A DNA stretch of 64,000 nt from NCBI GenBank assembly GCA_016169945.1, contig JADLSH010000009.1, forward strand, positions 186,001-250,000. The letters are read 5' to 3'. The notes under the pieces were generated by a model that was not told where the DNA came from, ran no database searches, and saw only the letters and a program-made list of their open reading frames with translations. The position numbers and the translations under genes are program-made. Source of the DNA: Trachythela sp. YZ-2020 (taxonomy: Eukaryota > Cnidaria > Anthozoa > Malacalcyonacea > Clavulariidae). This document shows positions 8,288 through 19,277 of the stretch, one piece after another (positions within the stretch are counted from its first letter, which is position 1; every line of letters starts with the position of its first letter).

Positions 8288-11200
8288 ATGGCAGCAGCCG
8301 ATGAGAAAATCAATGGTTTTAAGTTGATGAGACTGATTGTGGATAGTGGAACAGAAGCACTCAGGAATGCCTTTACACGATGTCGCCCAGGTGATTTGCA
8401 TACTGTATTATCTACATTCCAGCCCGACCTTTTAAGACTCAAACATAGCAAATATATCAATCAAAACCAATGGGATAAATTATATCCAGCTCACCCTAAC
8501 CCACCAAATATTAATGATTTTGACATCACTTTACTATGTGTTATTTTAAGAATCATATATAGTTTATCGCCGCCATCTTTAGGCTGGGGTAAAATGCCAA
8601 ATGTCTCAGATCATACCGTTCAAGCAGATATTGTTCGCATTAGGATATTTCGTAATGAGCGTTTTGGCCACATACCCAGTACATCTGTTCCTACGACATA
8701 TTTTAAAACTTTCTGGGCAGAAATAAGTTCACCATTAGTTCGTTTAGGGATAAACCAGAAGGAAATAGATAGACTAGAAAATGAACTGTGTGGAGAAGAG
8801 GAAGTGAAGCGAGTCTTGAAAGAATGGAATAAAAGCGAAAATGAAATCATGAATGTTTTGTATGAGAATCAGAGTGTTTTGAATGAAAATCGGAATGTTT
8901 TGAATGAAAGTCAGAATGTTTTGTATGAAAATCGGAATGTTTTGAATGAAAATCGGAATGTTTTGAATGATATGAATGATGGCGTGAAGGCACTTGTTAA
9001 AAGAGACGAGGAAGCTCGATCGGACGGTGTTTTAAACAAACATCTTGTTTGGTGTGACTTTCAGAGTGAGATTGAATTATATCGCGATAAGTTTACAGAA
9101 GGTACTAGAATTTGGGTTTTTGACGAAGTTACCACCTGGTTTAATGATAAAACTTCCCCAAATCGTGCGTTTATTATTGCTGGCCTTGCTGGCATGGGCA
9201 AGTCTGTTATTGCCGCTGTTCTCTGTAAAAGGTTTGCTGAGCACGTAGGTGCATCTCATTTCTTTCAGTACAATAACAGTCGATACAACAATCCAAAATG
9301 TCTTCTCCAGTCTTTAGCTTGGCACCTTTGTAAAGTTGTTCCCGCGTACAAGGAAGCTCTTATCGAGAAGCTTTCTGGCAATCTCGGACAATCGTTGAAC
9401 GACATGAATATTGAAGGGCTATTTTCCATTCTTTTTAAAGAACCGTTTTCAGGTATTGCTGATCCTGGAAAGCGTATATTGATTGTATTAGACGCTCTTG
9501 ATGAAACTGAGTACAATGGAAGGGATGACCTTGGTAGTTTAATTTCCAATCATTTTCACAAACTTCCTTCTTTTATTCGTTTTTTCATTACTACAAGGCC
9601 AGAGAAAAAACTTATTGATAAGTTTAAAAATCTAAACCCCTTGTATATTGAACCTAATGATGAACGAAATTTGAATGACCTCAAACTGGTCTTACAGGGG
9701 AGAATTTCAAGCGCCAATGCCCTCACTGCAGATCTTATAAATAGTTTAGCTGAAAAATGTGACGGTCTAATGCTGTATGCATTCTTTCTTTCCGAAATTT
9801 ATAAGGACAAATCAATCATGTCCAGCATTGATAGTTTACCAGAAGGTGTTGAGAAGTATTATGAAATGTATTTCCAAAGATTGAAAGACGAATTTACTAG
9901 CAACTTGAAAATTTCTGAAGATTTTTTTTCCTTTTTAAGTGCCCTTGCAGTAGCTAAGGAGCCATTGCCAGAAGCTTTTCTTTTATCCCTCTTTAGTTTT
10001 GAGAATGCAGCAGGGAGAAGGCAAAAGTTAAGAAAAGCCATTAATTCTATTTCCTCTCTTTTTGTCATCAAGGAAGACAAATCTATTTCCTTCTTTCATA
10101 AATCAGTAAGAGATTGGCTTGTCGATAACACCGAGCATGATTATTCTGTTGATGTGCCATATGGTCATCAAATCCTTTTTGATATATGCGTTACGAAATT
10201 GAATGAATTGAAAGAAGGAGATGTTAGGGATATAGCCAGGTCTAGTGCCGCGGTCATGTATTCAATCAAATACTGCATAGTGCATATGCTAAACAGACCG
10301 GAAATCTCAGGTAAGCTAGAATGTTTTGTAAGTGATTATGTCACTGACTTAGAAGTTCTCTTTGCTAGTGTTTATGTCAATGTAGATCTTACTTTAAGTA
10401 ATATCACTAGCCTTACCAATCATAAGATGTACAATGATGTTTCTGATAGCACGAGAGCAACGGTAAGGCGATTGTTTCTCCTCATTAGAAAGTTTGCCTT
10501 CTTGCTAAGAGAATACCCCCAAACCTTTCTACAAAATGTTGTCAACGAAGGTGGAGAGGAACTTTCGTTGAAAGCGTCAACTTTGCTTAAAACACGCTAC
10601 AAGGATATTACTTATCTAGAGTTTAGTAAGAAAAGTAGCAAAGATGATGCACTTGAAGCCCATTGTCTTCTTTCTGGCCAAATATCAGGTATCGACATAT
10701 CTCCTAAGCATGATTACGTTGTCTGTAGTTATAGGCAGGGTGGAATTGAACTCTTTTCATTAGCCACTTTTAAGTCCGAGTGGAAAATACAGGATATCAA
10801 GGTGAAAGTCTCTTTTCATCCATTTTCTTTTGATGTAGGTGATGATGATGGTGACGGTGATGGCGATGGGGATGGGAATGGGGATGGAGATGACGATGAC
10901 GATGACGATGACGATGGCGATGGCGATGATGATGACGATGATGATGACGATGGCGATGACGATGGTGATGGGAATGGTGATGGTGATGGTGATGACATTG
11001 GTTTTCCCTGGATGTTGCCGCATTGTATTGTTTTTCACCCTTTTAAAAGCTTGATATTGCCTGGTAGACTCGACCAGCCGCTTACATTGCAGGGAACTGT
11101 GACAACTGGACCATTTGAATGTGATCAAAGTTGTTCTAAATTTACTAATTCTTGTTTCTCTTTGGATAGTAGCAGAATGGTCACAAACTATGGTAATAAC

Positions 11201-12616
11201 TTGATTGTTTGGAACGTTTTTAGCGGCAAAAAGGAGAAATGTCTTCCATGTAAAACGCTATTCTCTTTTTCTTTCACTGCTAGTGGCTACTATTTGGGTA
11301 CCATTGATATTGATAACGTCTTCAATGTTTACGATATAACAAATGATTACCACCGTACGTCAATGCAAATGAAAACTAAGTTTCCAGTGGGAATTGTTTC
11401 CACTTTTGAACAAAACTCTTGGTTTTGTTGTGATCATCAACGTTTTATAGAAAATGTGAATCATGATTTCTCTCCTCCTCAAGATTATAATCGTAATCCA
11501 GTGTACAAGGACGAAGTAATCTTACCAAGTAATGTTTACGATTCTCACGAACTGCAATGTTTCTTGCAGAATCCAGAGCATTCTTGGTTTTCAAAGGTAA
11601 AGAAAAGTTTCATTGATATGGTTTATTGGCCTTTGTATGCCCTTAGGTACTTTTTAATAGAGGATAAAAGTGTGCTGATCTACTCTTGCAACTCAAACGT
11701 GATGCAGGTGTTTAGTATAGAGGGTTTAGTAGATATAGAGGAACAGCCTCGCGATAAGCAGCAAGTCTCTTCAAACATATCTACAAATGGCGATTTTGTG
11801 TATGTAGAGAAGGCGTCGGCCCCGAGAATTACCGTTTACGACCTTGCTTCAAATAACAAATGTTCAAAACCTTGTAAACATTTGATTCAATCCGTTTTTC
11901 CAGTTGTGAGAGACGGTGTTATTTTAATCGGAGACAATTGCACCCCGCAGCTCTGGAATAGTGATTTAACAGAACGTCTTGCAAGCTTTGATGAACTGGC
12001 TGGTACCGATGAATGTCTGTCAGTATCTGATGAATTAATAGCCTGTGTGTACTACCCTGTTACCTCGGTTACCTTTTTTAATGTTTTCACTAAAGAAATA
12101 GAATCCAAAACGATTTTTAATGATGTTTTGCCAGTGCTAGCATGCAGCATTAAATACCATGTACTTGCCCAGACTGATTCCAGTGTCATTTTGTGGAAAG
12201 ATGGAACAAAGGTAGATGGTTGGGAAGATGTCTGTATGAATACGTTATCAAAATTCATTTCAGCTGCCGAATTTTCTCCCCAAGGAAATAGATTAGTGTT
12301 GTTCAGTGCAGAGATGAACAAAATATTCATCTTTGACGTTGTGTCAGTGAAATGTCTTTTTCAGTTCCCTTCTTATGGGCCTAGTAACGACCTTTTACTG
12401 TTGAAGTTTTTTGACGACAAAAACGTACTTTGTAGCTCAAGGAATCATATCTTATATTTCATTAACATAGAGAGTTGTGAAATATTAACTTGTTTAGATG
12501 TTGGTGATATTCCAGCACCGATCGCTGTATGTCGAAAACGGAGCATTGTTTTTGCAGCCCTTAATCGTTCAAAACGTTTTCAGTTGATTAAAGTTTGGTT
12601 TCCTCGCAAGTCGTAA
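8288..12616 (+). CDS. HEPN-NACHT-propeller NLR-like receptor, gene 1 (1442 aa)
   Basis: Intact single-exon frame; the ATG at 8288 has context ACCATGG and is preferred over the upstream in-frame TTG. Residues about 10-165 form a DZIP3-type HEPN domain (GTEALRNAF, WDKLYP, FDITLL, LGW, ADIVRIR) with the Rx4-6H motif RNERFGH at R122-H128. Residues 189-230 are 7-residue repeats (NVLNENR). The NACHT domain follows: Walker A GLAGMGKS (299-306), Walker B LIVLDALDE (acidic D402, D405, E406), then ITTRPE (434-439). A helical/winged-helix part contains FHKSVRDWLVD (about 602). From about 795 to the end are WD40-like blades (ISGIDISPKHDYVV, FSLDSSRMV, FSPQGNRLV). Residues 851-903 are a Gly/Asp/Asn-only insert absent from genes 2 and 3. 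Inferred role: cytosolic STAND sensor with a HEPN RNase effector, probably in innate immunity. Domain calls are firm; function and RNase activity are inferred. Confidence 0.93.
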   Translation: MAAADEKINGFKLMRLIVDSGTEALRNAFTRCRPGDLHTVLSTFQPDLLRLKHSKYINQNQWDKLYPAHPNPPNINDFDITLLCVILRIIYSLSPPSLGWGKMPNVSDHTVQADIVRIRIFRNERFGHIPSTSVPTTYFKTFWAEISSPLVRLGINQKEIDRLENELCGEEEVKRVLKEWNKSENEIMNVLYENQSVLNENRNVLNESQNVLYENRNVLNENRNVLNDMNDGVKALVKRDEEARSDGVLNKHLVWCDFQSEIELYRDKFTEGTRIWVFDEVTTWFNDKTSPNRAFIIAGLAGMGKSVIAAVLCKRFAEHVGASHFFQYNNSRYNNPKCLLQSLAWHLCKVVPAYKEALIEKLSGNLGQSLNDMNIEGLFSILFKEPFSGIADPGKRILIVLDALDETEYNGRDDLGSLISNHFHKLPSFIRFFITTRPEKKLIDKFKNLNPLYIEPNDERNLNDLKLVLQGRISSANALTADLINSLAEKCDGLMLYAFFLSEIYKDKSIMSSIDSLPEGVEKYYEMYFQRLKDEFTSNLKISEDFFSFLSALAVAKEPLPEAFLLSLFSFENAAGRRQKLRKAINSISSLFVIKEDKSISFFHKSVRDWLVDNTEHDYSVDVPYGHQILFDICVTKLNELKEGDVRDIARSSAAVMYSIKYCIVHMLNRPEISGKLECFVSDYVTDLEVLFASVYVNVDLTLSNITSLTNHKMYNDVSDSTRATVRRLFLLIRKFAFLLREYPQTFLQNVVNEGGEELSLKASTLLKTRYKDITYLEFSKKSSKDDALEAHCLLSGQISGIDISPKHDYVVCSYRQGGIELFSLATFKSEWKIQDIKVKVSFHPFSFDVGDDDGDGDGDGDGNGDGDDDDDDDDDGDGDDDDDDDDDGDDDGDGNGDGDGDDIGFPWMLPHCIVFHPFKSLILPGRLDQPLTLQGTVTTGPFECDQSCSKFTNSCFSLDSSRMVTNYGNNLIVWNVFSGKKEKCLPCKTLFSFSFTASGYYLGTIDIDNVFNVYDITNDYHRTSMQMKTKFPVGIVSTFEQNSWFCCDHQRFIENVNHDFSPPQDYNRNPVYKDEVILPSNVYDSHELQCFLQNPEHSWFSKVKKSFIDMVYWPLYALRYFLIEDKSVLIYSCNSNVMQVFSIEGLVDIEEQPRDKQQVSSNISTNGDFVYVEKASAPRITVYDLASNNKCSKPCKHLIQSVFPVVRDGVILIGDNCTPQLWNSDLTERLASFDELAGTDECLSVSDELIACVYYPVTSVTFFNVFTKEIESKTIFNDVLPVLACSIKYHVLAQTDSSVILWKDGTKVDGWEDVCMNTLSKFISAAEFSPQGNRLVLFSAEMNKIFIFDVVSVKCLFQFPSYGPSNDLLLLKFFDDKNVLCSSRNHILYFINIESCEILTCLDVGDIPAPIAVCRKRSIVFAALNRSKRFQLIKVWFPRKS
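8852..8977 (+). repeat. 21-bp coding minisatellite, gene 1 (5 full units + partial)
   Basis: Units begin at 8852, 8873, 8894, 8915 and 8936, with a partial sixth at 8957. Each encodes a variant of NVLNENR. The array sits exactly between HEPN and NACHT, so it sets linker length. It is rich in Asn/Glu with a Val-Leu pair every seven residues, consistent with a helical, possibly coiled-coil, spacer. Confidence 0.95.
10838..10996 (+). repeat. GAT/GGT-type trinucleotide expansion in the propeller of gene 1
   Basis: 159 bases of G-(A/G)-(T/C/G) codons encode 53 residues that are only Gly, Asp or Asn. In genes 2 and 3 the equivalent place is a short ELPSFPLLPNYI loop, so the array replaced or expanded a loop between propeller strands. 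The reading frame is preserved. A dense cluster of aspartates could bind cations or basic partners, which is speculation. Confidence 0.95.
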
Positions 12617-12675
12617 ATTTGTTAAGTTGATCCTATGAATCATCAAACAAGTGTTATTACAAACAGTCTTTATAG

Positions 12676-12686
12676 CTGGTAAGTAC
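12676..12686 (+). other. Putative 5' splice site downstream of gene 1 stop
   Basis: CTG|GTAAGTA, a near-perfect donor, starts at 12679, about 63 bases after the stop codon. It is conserved at 35248 in unit 2 (TTG|GTAAGTT) and at 52047 in unit 3 (CTG|GTAAGTA). It suggests an intron in the 3' untranslated region. The acceptor cannot be picked with confidence. Confidence 0.45.
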
Positions 12687-13137
12687 AATTAAAAGCATTG
12701 CTAATTTTGCGTTATAAATACGTCCGAATTTCTTCTTTCAGTTGGTGGAAGTACTATGTTAGCAATTTTTGATGGCAATGCGTAATTATGTTGAACGTGA
12801 TGTAATATTTCAAATCCAAAAATGATAACTGGACGGGATTTCAAGTCCGAGCGACTTTTTCCAAATTTGAGGTTTGAAATTACATCTCATACTCATAAAT
12901 CAATTACTTGGATGGTCACAAATGGAAAACTTCGTGTAAATCGGAATATAGTTAACACACATAATACAACATGCCGACCGCGAGTGTCCGGTAGTGAAAT
13001 TTAAATTTTAGGAATGCCTTCCCTAACAGACAACTAACCCCTAATCACAAAACATCAGTCCCTCATCAAAGAGGCGTGGAGAAAAAATAACTTAGGTTGC
13101 TGAGACCTGAAACTATTATAGATAGTGAAAATAAGAT

Positions 13138-13213
13138 GCCCCTATAGGGAATCGAACTCGAGCGTTAGTAGCGCTTGCGTGTCAATGCATTACCGCTAGA
13201 CTACGAGAGACGG
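13138..13213 (-). repeat. tRNA-derived sequence (SINE head or decayed tRNA)
   Basis: On the minus strand this 76-base stretch has an A-box-like TAGTCTAGCGGTAATG and a B box GAGTTCGATTCC at the right spacing, and the two ends can pair at about five of seven acceptor positions. The T stem has mismatches and no clean anticodon loop forms, so it is not a good functional tRNA. It falls in sequence found only in unit 1, as expected for an inserted SINE. Confidence 0.5.
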
Positions 13214-14790
13214 CATGAAATTTAATCGTGTAAAATGCCGCTATATATTAATATTGCATATGATAATAGGAATGTGTTTCGGTGCGAGTCTTGTGACAAG
13301 TATAATGTCGGATCTATAATCGCATAACTTAAAGATCCCGTGTCGGACCTATAACGACGGCGTATATTTGAATAGCCCCAGCGACTTAACGATCAATAGA
13401 GCGTCTTGTTGTATAAGAAACAGAACAATATATGGATGCTTGGAAATATGAAATTTATTTCTCGTGTTGAACAGAATATCCTACTCTTTCGCTTCGGGTT
13501 ATAATGTTTTCTACAGAAACGTTCTCAAACACGATAACATGTTTAAGTGCAAATTGTTGTTAACCCATCACTCAGAGACAAATTAATGTCTTTCAGCCGC
13601 AAAATTATTGCTAGTCAAGTAGTATCAGTTTTAGCACAGACGAAAATTATAGGATCTATTTTTCGTATATACGGATTATAAAACATCTTTTCTTCATTAA
13701 TGTATTGTTTTTAGGTACAAGGACGTCCTTTTGTCATTTTCTTAGCGGTAACACGGTAATTAACACAGCAACGCAAAATGACTAAATTCTTCTAGGTTTT
13801 TCTGGTTTTAAAAGTATAAAGGCAAGTTCTAACCATTCCAAAAGCGTCCAACATTTTTATTCTATGCAAATTGGTTGGACGGTTTTGGAAGAAAAAATTG
13901 ACTACTGACAGTAAAATTTCATACAACATCAGCCAATATCAGCCAATATTGACAAGCATAATGTCCAAAGAAACCCAGCATGTTACGTCCAACAATGTAG
14001 CATGATGTTGGACCAACATGTTGGACTGGTTGAATCTGCACTTTTCAAAATAGAGAAGGTGCTCTTAACTGACAACTCGGTGCCTTTCCATTGAAAAGAT
14101 GTTTTCTCAACAAAAAATGTGTCAAGAAGCACTTTTGGAGGCAATTTTAAATGCTCAATGTTAAACGTCTTGCGTATATTGCAATTTCGAGCGAAAAACT
14201 GTAATATTTGGAAAAAATTAAGAAAACAGCAAATCATTTAAAAAAAGGCATGATGAAACATTGATATGCGATGAAAATTTGCTCAATTATTTTTTATATA
14301 TTCACAACTATCTCAACATGCCTTTTTTGAAATTTATCTATTTAGCAATAATATTATTAACTAGATTTCGTTCTACGCCAAGTGTAAATCTGGTGCATGC
14401 TGCATGATATATCACAACTTAACTCTTAATGTACCGACAGGACTCTTCCAAATGATTTGTTCGTCAAAGTCCTTGGTAGATAAAGGGTTAAAAATTGCTT
14501 GTTCTTGTTCACTTTCTTGTTCACCTTTGTACAAAATTGTGTTATATAGTGCGGGTATTAAGAGCCAAGAAATAACAGAATCGTGCGTTTTATGATACAA
14601 GCGTTAAACCTGCCAGGATTTTGAATCTCTGTGTCTGTGAGTTAAACATTTAGTTCTTTTTAGGTATTTTTGCTTTTTGCAATTAAAAAGTGCATATTTT
14701 GTTATTAAACAATTTGCTCATTAAAAAATCAAAATTTTAAGTTTGCACATGACGAATATAACCTATACCATTAAAAAAACCGTTACCTCG

Positions 14791-14817
14791 ATTTGAGTTA
14801 TTTGTCATAACTCAAAT
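14791..14817. repeat. Perfect 11-bp hairpin, collapsed relative to paralogues
   Basis: ATTTGAGTTAT and ATAACTCAAAT are perfect inverted arms around a 5-base loop. In units 2 and 3 equivalent arms (TTGTTTTGAGTTAT and its inverse) are separated by about 60-70 bases, at 37591-37680 and 54219-54317. Unit 1 therefore looks like a deletion of the loop of a palindromic element. Confidence 0.75.
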
Positions 14818-17160
14818 CAAAATATAGTCAAATATAGTCAAAACATCTTCGTGCCAAAATGTAGAGTTTCTGCTAATATGGTCAGCTTGTATCACAAAAT
14901 GAACAGATTTTTCACCTAACAGCCGCACTATTAAAATGAATAGATAAATATTTTCCTATAAAACTTAAAATTACTTTTACTTTCTGAGAAATACATTAAG
15001 CTTTGAAGTTGCATTTTAAGTATACCAACGAGATGTTATTGCTAATGTGGAAATGGACTTAGAAACAGTTACGACATAGAACATGCTCAGCATTGCACAT
15101 CAGAAATCAACCAACTGAAAAAGATCGAATAAAAATGTGTGTTCTTTCGTAAAGAAAATCAAACTTGGATGAAATTTACACGTCATGTTGCTGTTTCGCC
15201 AATTAACAATTTTTGTCAGAGTGATGAAAAGGAATGACGAGTTAATCAAAGGCTACAAAAACGTTGGAAAGCGTTGACATAGCTTGAAAATATATATTCC
15301 CTCTTCCAGTTGAAACCATCACCACCTCAAAAGTACCATTTCGAAGAACTGCTTGTAGCTTGCCTTATTAAAATATGCAAATGTGGAGACATTTTTAAAA
15401 GCAATGTTGTCAGCTTTTGTTGCATGGCTGGAGATCATCAAACCGCAGTAGAAAGTGAAAGATCCTTGATCAACTGCTTAAATCGTCGTAACGTTTCGTA
15501 CAAACTGACAAATATGTTACTATACATATTTAGGATTATACAAGTCCTCGTTGAAAGAATGGAACATAAGAACATGAAATAACTTTCTATATATTATTAT
15601 TCCAATATTGGAAACGGTTCCAGAATTATTAATCCTTCAATAAAACTGCTTCGAGATCATGCAGTTTAACGTACATGCTGTTCAAGAATTACGTTTATGT
15701 TACACACCTCGTTGGAAAGACTTATCAAGATAACTGTTGCCATATAATATTGCGCTAATGGCAGGAAAGGATTCATGCAACTAAAAATTTATCTTTCACC
15801 GTAAAGCAAAACAGTACCGAACTTTCTCTGTTGCAATATGCGTGGGAATATACCCTGCACGTTCTTTGAAATTCCATTAAAGATGTATTAAATGAAGGAA
15901 GGGAATCACTCGTGATGGTTTGCATTATATCATTCTGAAATTCGCGAACTTTAACCTCTCTAGTGTAATTGGAATAGGAAAGGGCGAACTGCTAAAGAAT
16001 AACAGCACATTCACGTTCATTTCATTAGAAAGACTTTTCACATATAGTTGCTGTATTGTTATGGAAATGTGTGCAAATGAATATAATCGCGGACTAGCAT
16101 AATGTTGTGTTATACTCCAGTATCAAATTATTTCTTCTTACGGATAAAGTAAACACAAATATTGATCGCGTAGATCAATAAAGCTAATCTATACGAGGAC
16201 TTTGATATGTTGTTCAGTTTAATTCCCAGAAAGTTGCTCGTAAACAACATGACTGGTTATCGTTATACGTGTTATACCAATTTCACTAAAAGAAACGAAT
16301 TTTACCTTATTGACATTGTATTAACGTGGAGTGTGCTGCATACCTGTAGACTAACACTTAGTGTAATGTGGAGTCTATATTATTCAAATACTGGTGACGT
16401 GTCGACTATTTTAATTGAGCATTAACAAAAGTGCAAAACTGACCCTTTACTGTGGAGATCTGAATGGACTCAGGAGGAAATGAATCTCGTTTACGGCGAA
16501 ACAGCACGTACGGTGAAGATTTTGTGCTACGATATAATTGGAATCAATCATTGACGGACATATGTTGTGACAAAATGGCATTATTGGCTGAATTAGGAAA
16601 TATACTGTGCAGTACTGCATGCATGTGTGCGTAACTGAATGAACAGCTTTCCCCGAAGAAAATATGACGTTTAATGCATGTAGATTAGAAAGAAAAAGAA
16701 AGGTTAAGATGTTTAGATATTGATATTGTAAGGTGAAAATGTTTAAGTACTATTTACAACATGAGCGGGTCGAAGTCGAGTCGAAGACGAGCGTTGTATG
16801 TCCAATACAACACTGATGCGAATGTTGTAAATGGCTTGTGAAACGTCTTGATGAGAACATTCGTATTCTTCAACAATTTAAAATAAATGAATGATATTTG
16901 GTGAGAAAATTGAACTTAAAGTTTATGTAAATCAGCATGATTCTGTATCAGATATACAAACTCCTTCACGCTAATGATTTCTTTTGTGTTTTCGTCATGA
17001 ATTATTAATGAGTTTTACAAATATTATTATTGTTTTACATTTGAAAGCGATAAATATTTTTATTTTAATTGAACGACATTTCTATGTCATCTTACATAAT
17101 TTTCAAGTTCATTAAGTCGTTACTATGCGAGCGTTTATATGAACGAAAGAGGTAGAGAAG

Positions 17161-17262
17161 ACTCTGAAAATGACTTCAAATTTTCAAAAATTTTCCGCTC
17201 GGCGCCAACTATGGTGGCGCCTCGTGAGGCCGCTCCCCCCTAAGTTTAACAAGCTTCCTACG
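17161..17262. mobile_element. Truncated end of the 2395-type hAT element
   Basis: The sequence ending CTTCCTACGCCCCTG (17262) is the inverse of the left end at 2395, and GGCGCCAACTATGGTGGCGC matches the inverse of 2437-2475. The other end is missing. Units 2 and 3 lack it and carry a different sequence here. Confidence 0.7.
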
Positions 17263-18590
17263 CCCCTGTCATAGACCATTTGCAGAATTACTGGAGCGGT
17301 GGAGCATAGCATTACACACATATAGCCTCGACTTCATTCATTGATTTATTTTGAAATTTGTCCAATCTTACGTAATATTTGAAGTGTCTGTGTGTTTTCA
17401 AGAGTGAAATCAAAGTTTCAAACATGTAAAGCGGCTCGCTCCAGTAATTCTCCAATTGGTCTATTGACTTGTAAATCATCAGGCAATGATAGTCTTGGAG
17501 AGAACTCATTCCCATGTTACCATGTATGTTGTATTTAATAGCTTTTATGGATTTGACGTTCTTCACAAACATGGCGGCACGGTAACATCCTCATCTTTCG
17601 CGTACGCATATATTTCTCTTTGATCTTGACCCCAATCACAACCCTAACTCTAACCTTGTAAATGTATGTTGGTGCGTGAAACATAAGACATGATCGAAAT
17701 CTGATAAATGCGATTCTTACCAAACAAAATGTACGAGCGATAATACCAGGGCCATATTTAAAAATTCTTCAGTGAGGGCCAACAAATTATATAGTATTTT
17801 GAAATGGGACCTAACAAGAAGATGGTGAACTGGAGGTGTGCGAACTTGTCGGGTGGTCTGGGGATCCTCTCCCAGATAATGTTTGTATTCTTGAGCCTCT
17901 GGGGCTTGAGATGTTTGTATTCTTGTAATCGTAAGTATCTGGGGCTTCCTGCATTTCATTATAACACTCTTCTGAACTAAGTCATTCTTCCCCTTTTTGC
18001 TTATATCTGATGCCCAATATCTTATGCTTATATCTTTGGCTTATGCCTAAAACGACGTACAAAAGCGACGGTCACTGACAAAGGGGGGGAGGGTATAGTT
18101 TATTGAGGATGGGGAAAATGTTAAAAAGATGTCCTGGATAATACAGCGTAGTTCGTTATTTCTTATTGGCTGAATAATCCATTTTTAAGATGTAATAACG
18201 ATTTATTTTGCTCTATTGGGATAGGTAGTTTCAGCCTGTGACAATTTTTCCCTACTTGCCTTTTCACTCATGTTTTTTCGCTATCATTATGAACAATGTT
18301 ACTATATTAGTATGAAATCAATGCTTAAACAAGAATATTATGGTAAATAATAAACCTGTTTATATATTTAGATACACAGTAAAAGAACCAAATATCGGTA
18401 TTTATAGTCTTTATGTTTGACATGATTTTTGAGAGTTTAAAATCTGGCTTTTCTATAAACATTTCCGATATTACAATGGCGGCAAAAATGATCCCGTACG
18501 TACGTTTGAATTAAAATTGCGCATTTAAAGGGATGTACTTGCCACACGTTTTGCAATCAACATTATTCCGTTCATGTGTCATGATTCATA
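17263..18590. repeat. Downstream block continued, unit 1
   Basis: Matches 39650-41040 and 56590-58555, with a shared stretch GACCTAACAAGAAGATGGTG near 17809. Minus-strand frames such as 17312-17572 and 17717-17959 show no domain and are disrupted in the other units. No gene is seen. Confidence 0.7.
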
Positions 18591-18840
18591 TCAGCAGGCC
18601 TGTCGCGAAGAGGTATAAGCAGAAGGTGTGTGAGTATTCCATTTGCCGACAAAAGGGCGTGGTCTCTGGGTGTGGTCATCCCTAAGTGCGGGTTGCCTTA
18701 ATTCAATAGGAATAACAGGCCAGGGGGAAGATCTGACCGTGGCAAAATGGCCTCGCTAACTAGGGCGGTCCGGGGGCATTTGAAGCCCAAAAACGCCATT
18801 TCCTGCATTCTGAGCTGCGGATTTACTATCAAACATTTCT
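18591..18840. mobile_element. hAT-like remnant shared by all units
   Basis: It contains AGGGCGGTCCGGGGGCATTT followed by ATTTCCTGCATTCTGAGCTG, an internal signature also present in the hAT elements at 7893 and 47588. Copies are at 41050-41300 and 58555-58800, with a second unit-3 copy at about 57070-57365. The ends are not clear enough to define termini. Confidence 0.45.
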
Positions 18841-19277
18841 CCCTAAACATGCCTAGTTTAGAGAAAAAGGAACATGAAAAAGATGCAGAAATAACAAAAT
18901 TGTTTTGTCAATACTTATAACACCGAGTTTTAATGATCTTAAACACAAAAATAGTTGGAAAAATTCACTTTGTAATAAAATTCACTATGTTGTAACAGCA
19001 GCACAGTAACAGTTGAGATTGTAAATTATTTGTTTAATCATATTTAAAATGCCGCATTCTAAATTTTCTCCAGAAAGACTTCGTTTGCCGACGGACAGAT
19101 AACGCAGCTTCCATATCGCATCTTTATTTGACGGGAATTTCTTTACTTACTGGCAATATGCATCATTTGATTGACGACTTTTACAATGAACCCCCTTTAA
19201 CGTATCGTTCATTAATGGTGATATATTTAGTTTGCCGACAAATCCTTCATTTGCTGACCACGTTTTTTCAGGGGGCG

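Larger units (their letters stand above)
12617..17160. repeat. Downstream segmental-duplication block, unit 1
   Basis: It aligns piecewise with 35176-39450 (unit 2) and 51957-56400 (unit 3), with shared landmarks such as GCTTGGAAATATGAAATTTA (13438, 35979, 52788), the ACATGTTGG cluster (about 13980-14030) and GTACCGACAGGACTCTTCCA (14432). Unit 1 has an extra non-shared part at about 12990-13420, which contains the tRNA-like element. A frame at 15310-15582 persists in unit 3 but changes mainly at replacement sites. I see no real gene here. Confidence 0.75.

Noticed and set aside
10760..11128. Minus-strand 122-codon frame rich in Ile/Val repeats
   Set aside because: It is the antisense reading of the GAT microsatellite inside gene 1.
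15310..15582. 90-codon frame preserved in units 1 and 3 with indels of three bases, suggesting a small exon
   Set aside because: Unit 2 has a length change that breaks frame, and most base differences between units 1 and 3 change residues; there is no sign of purifying selection or a known domain.
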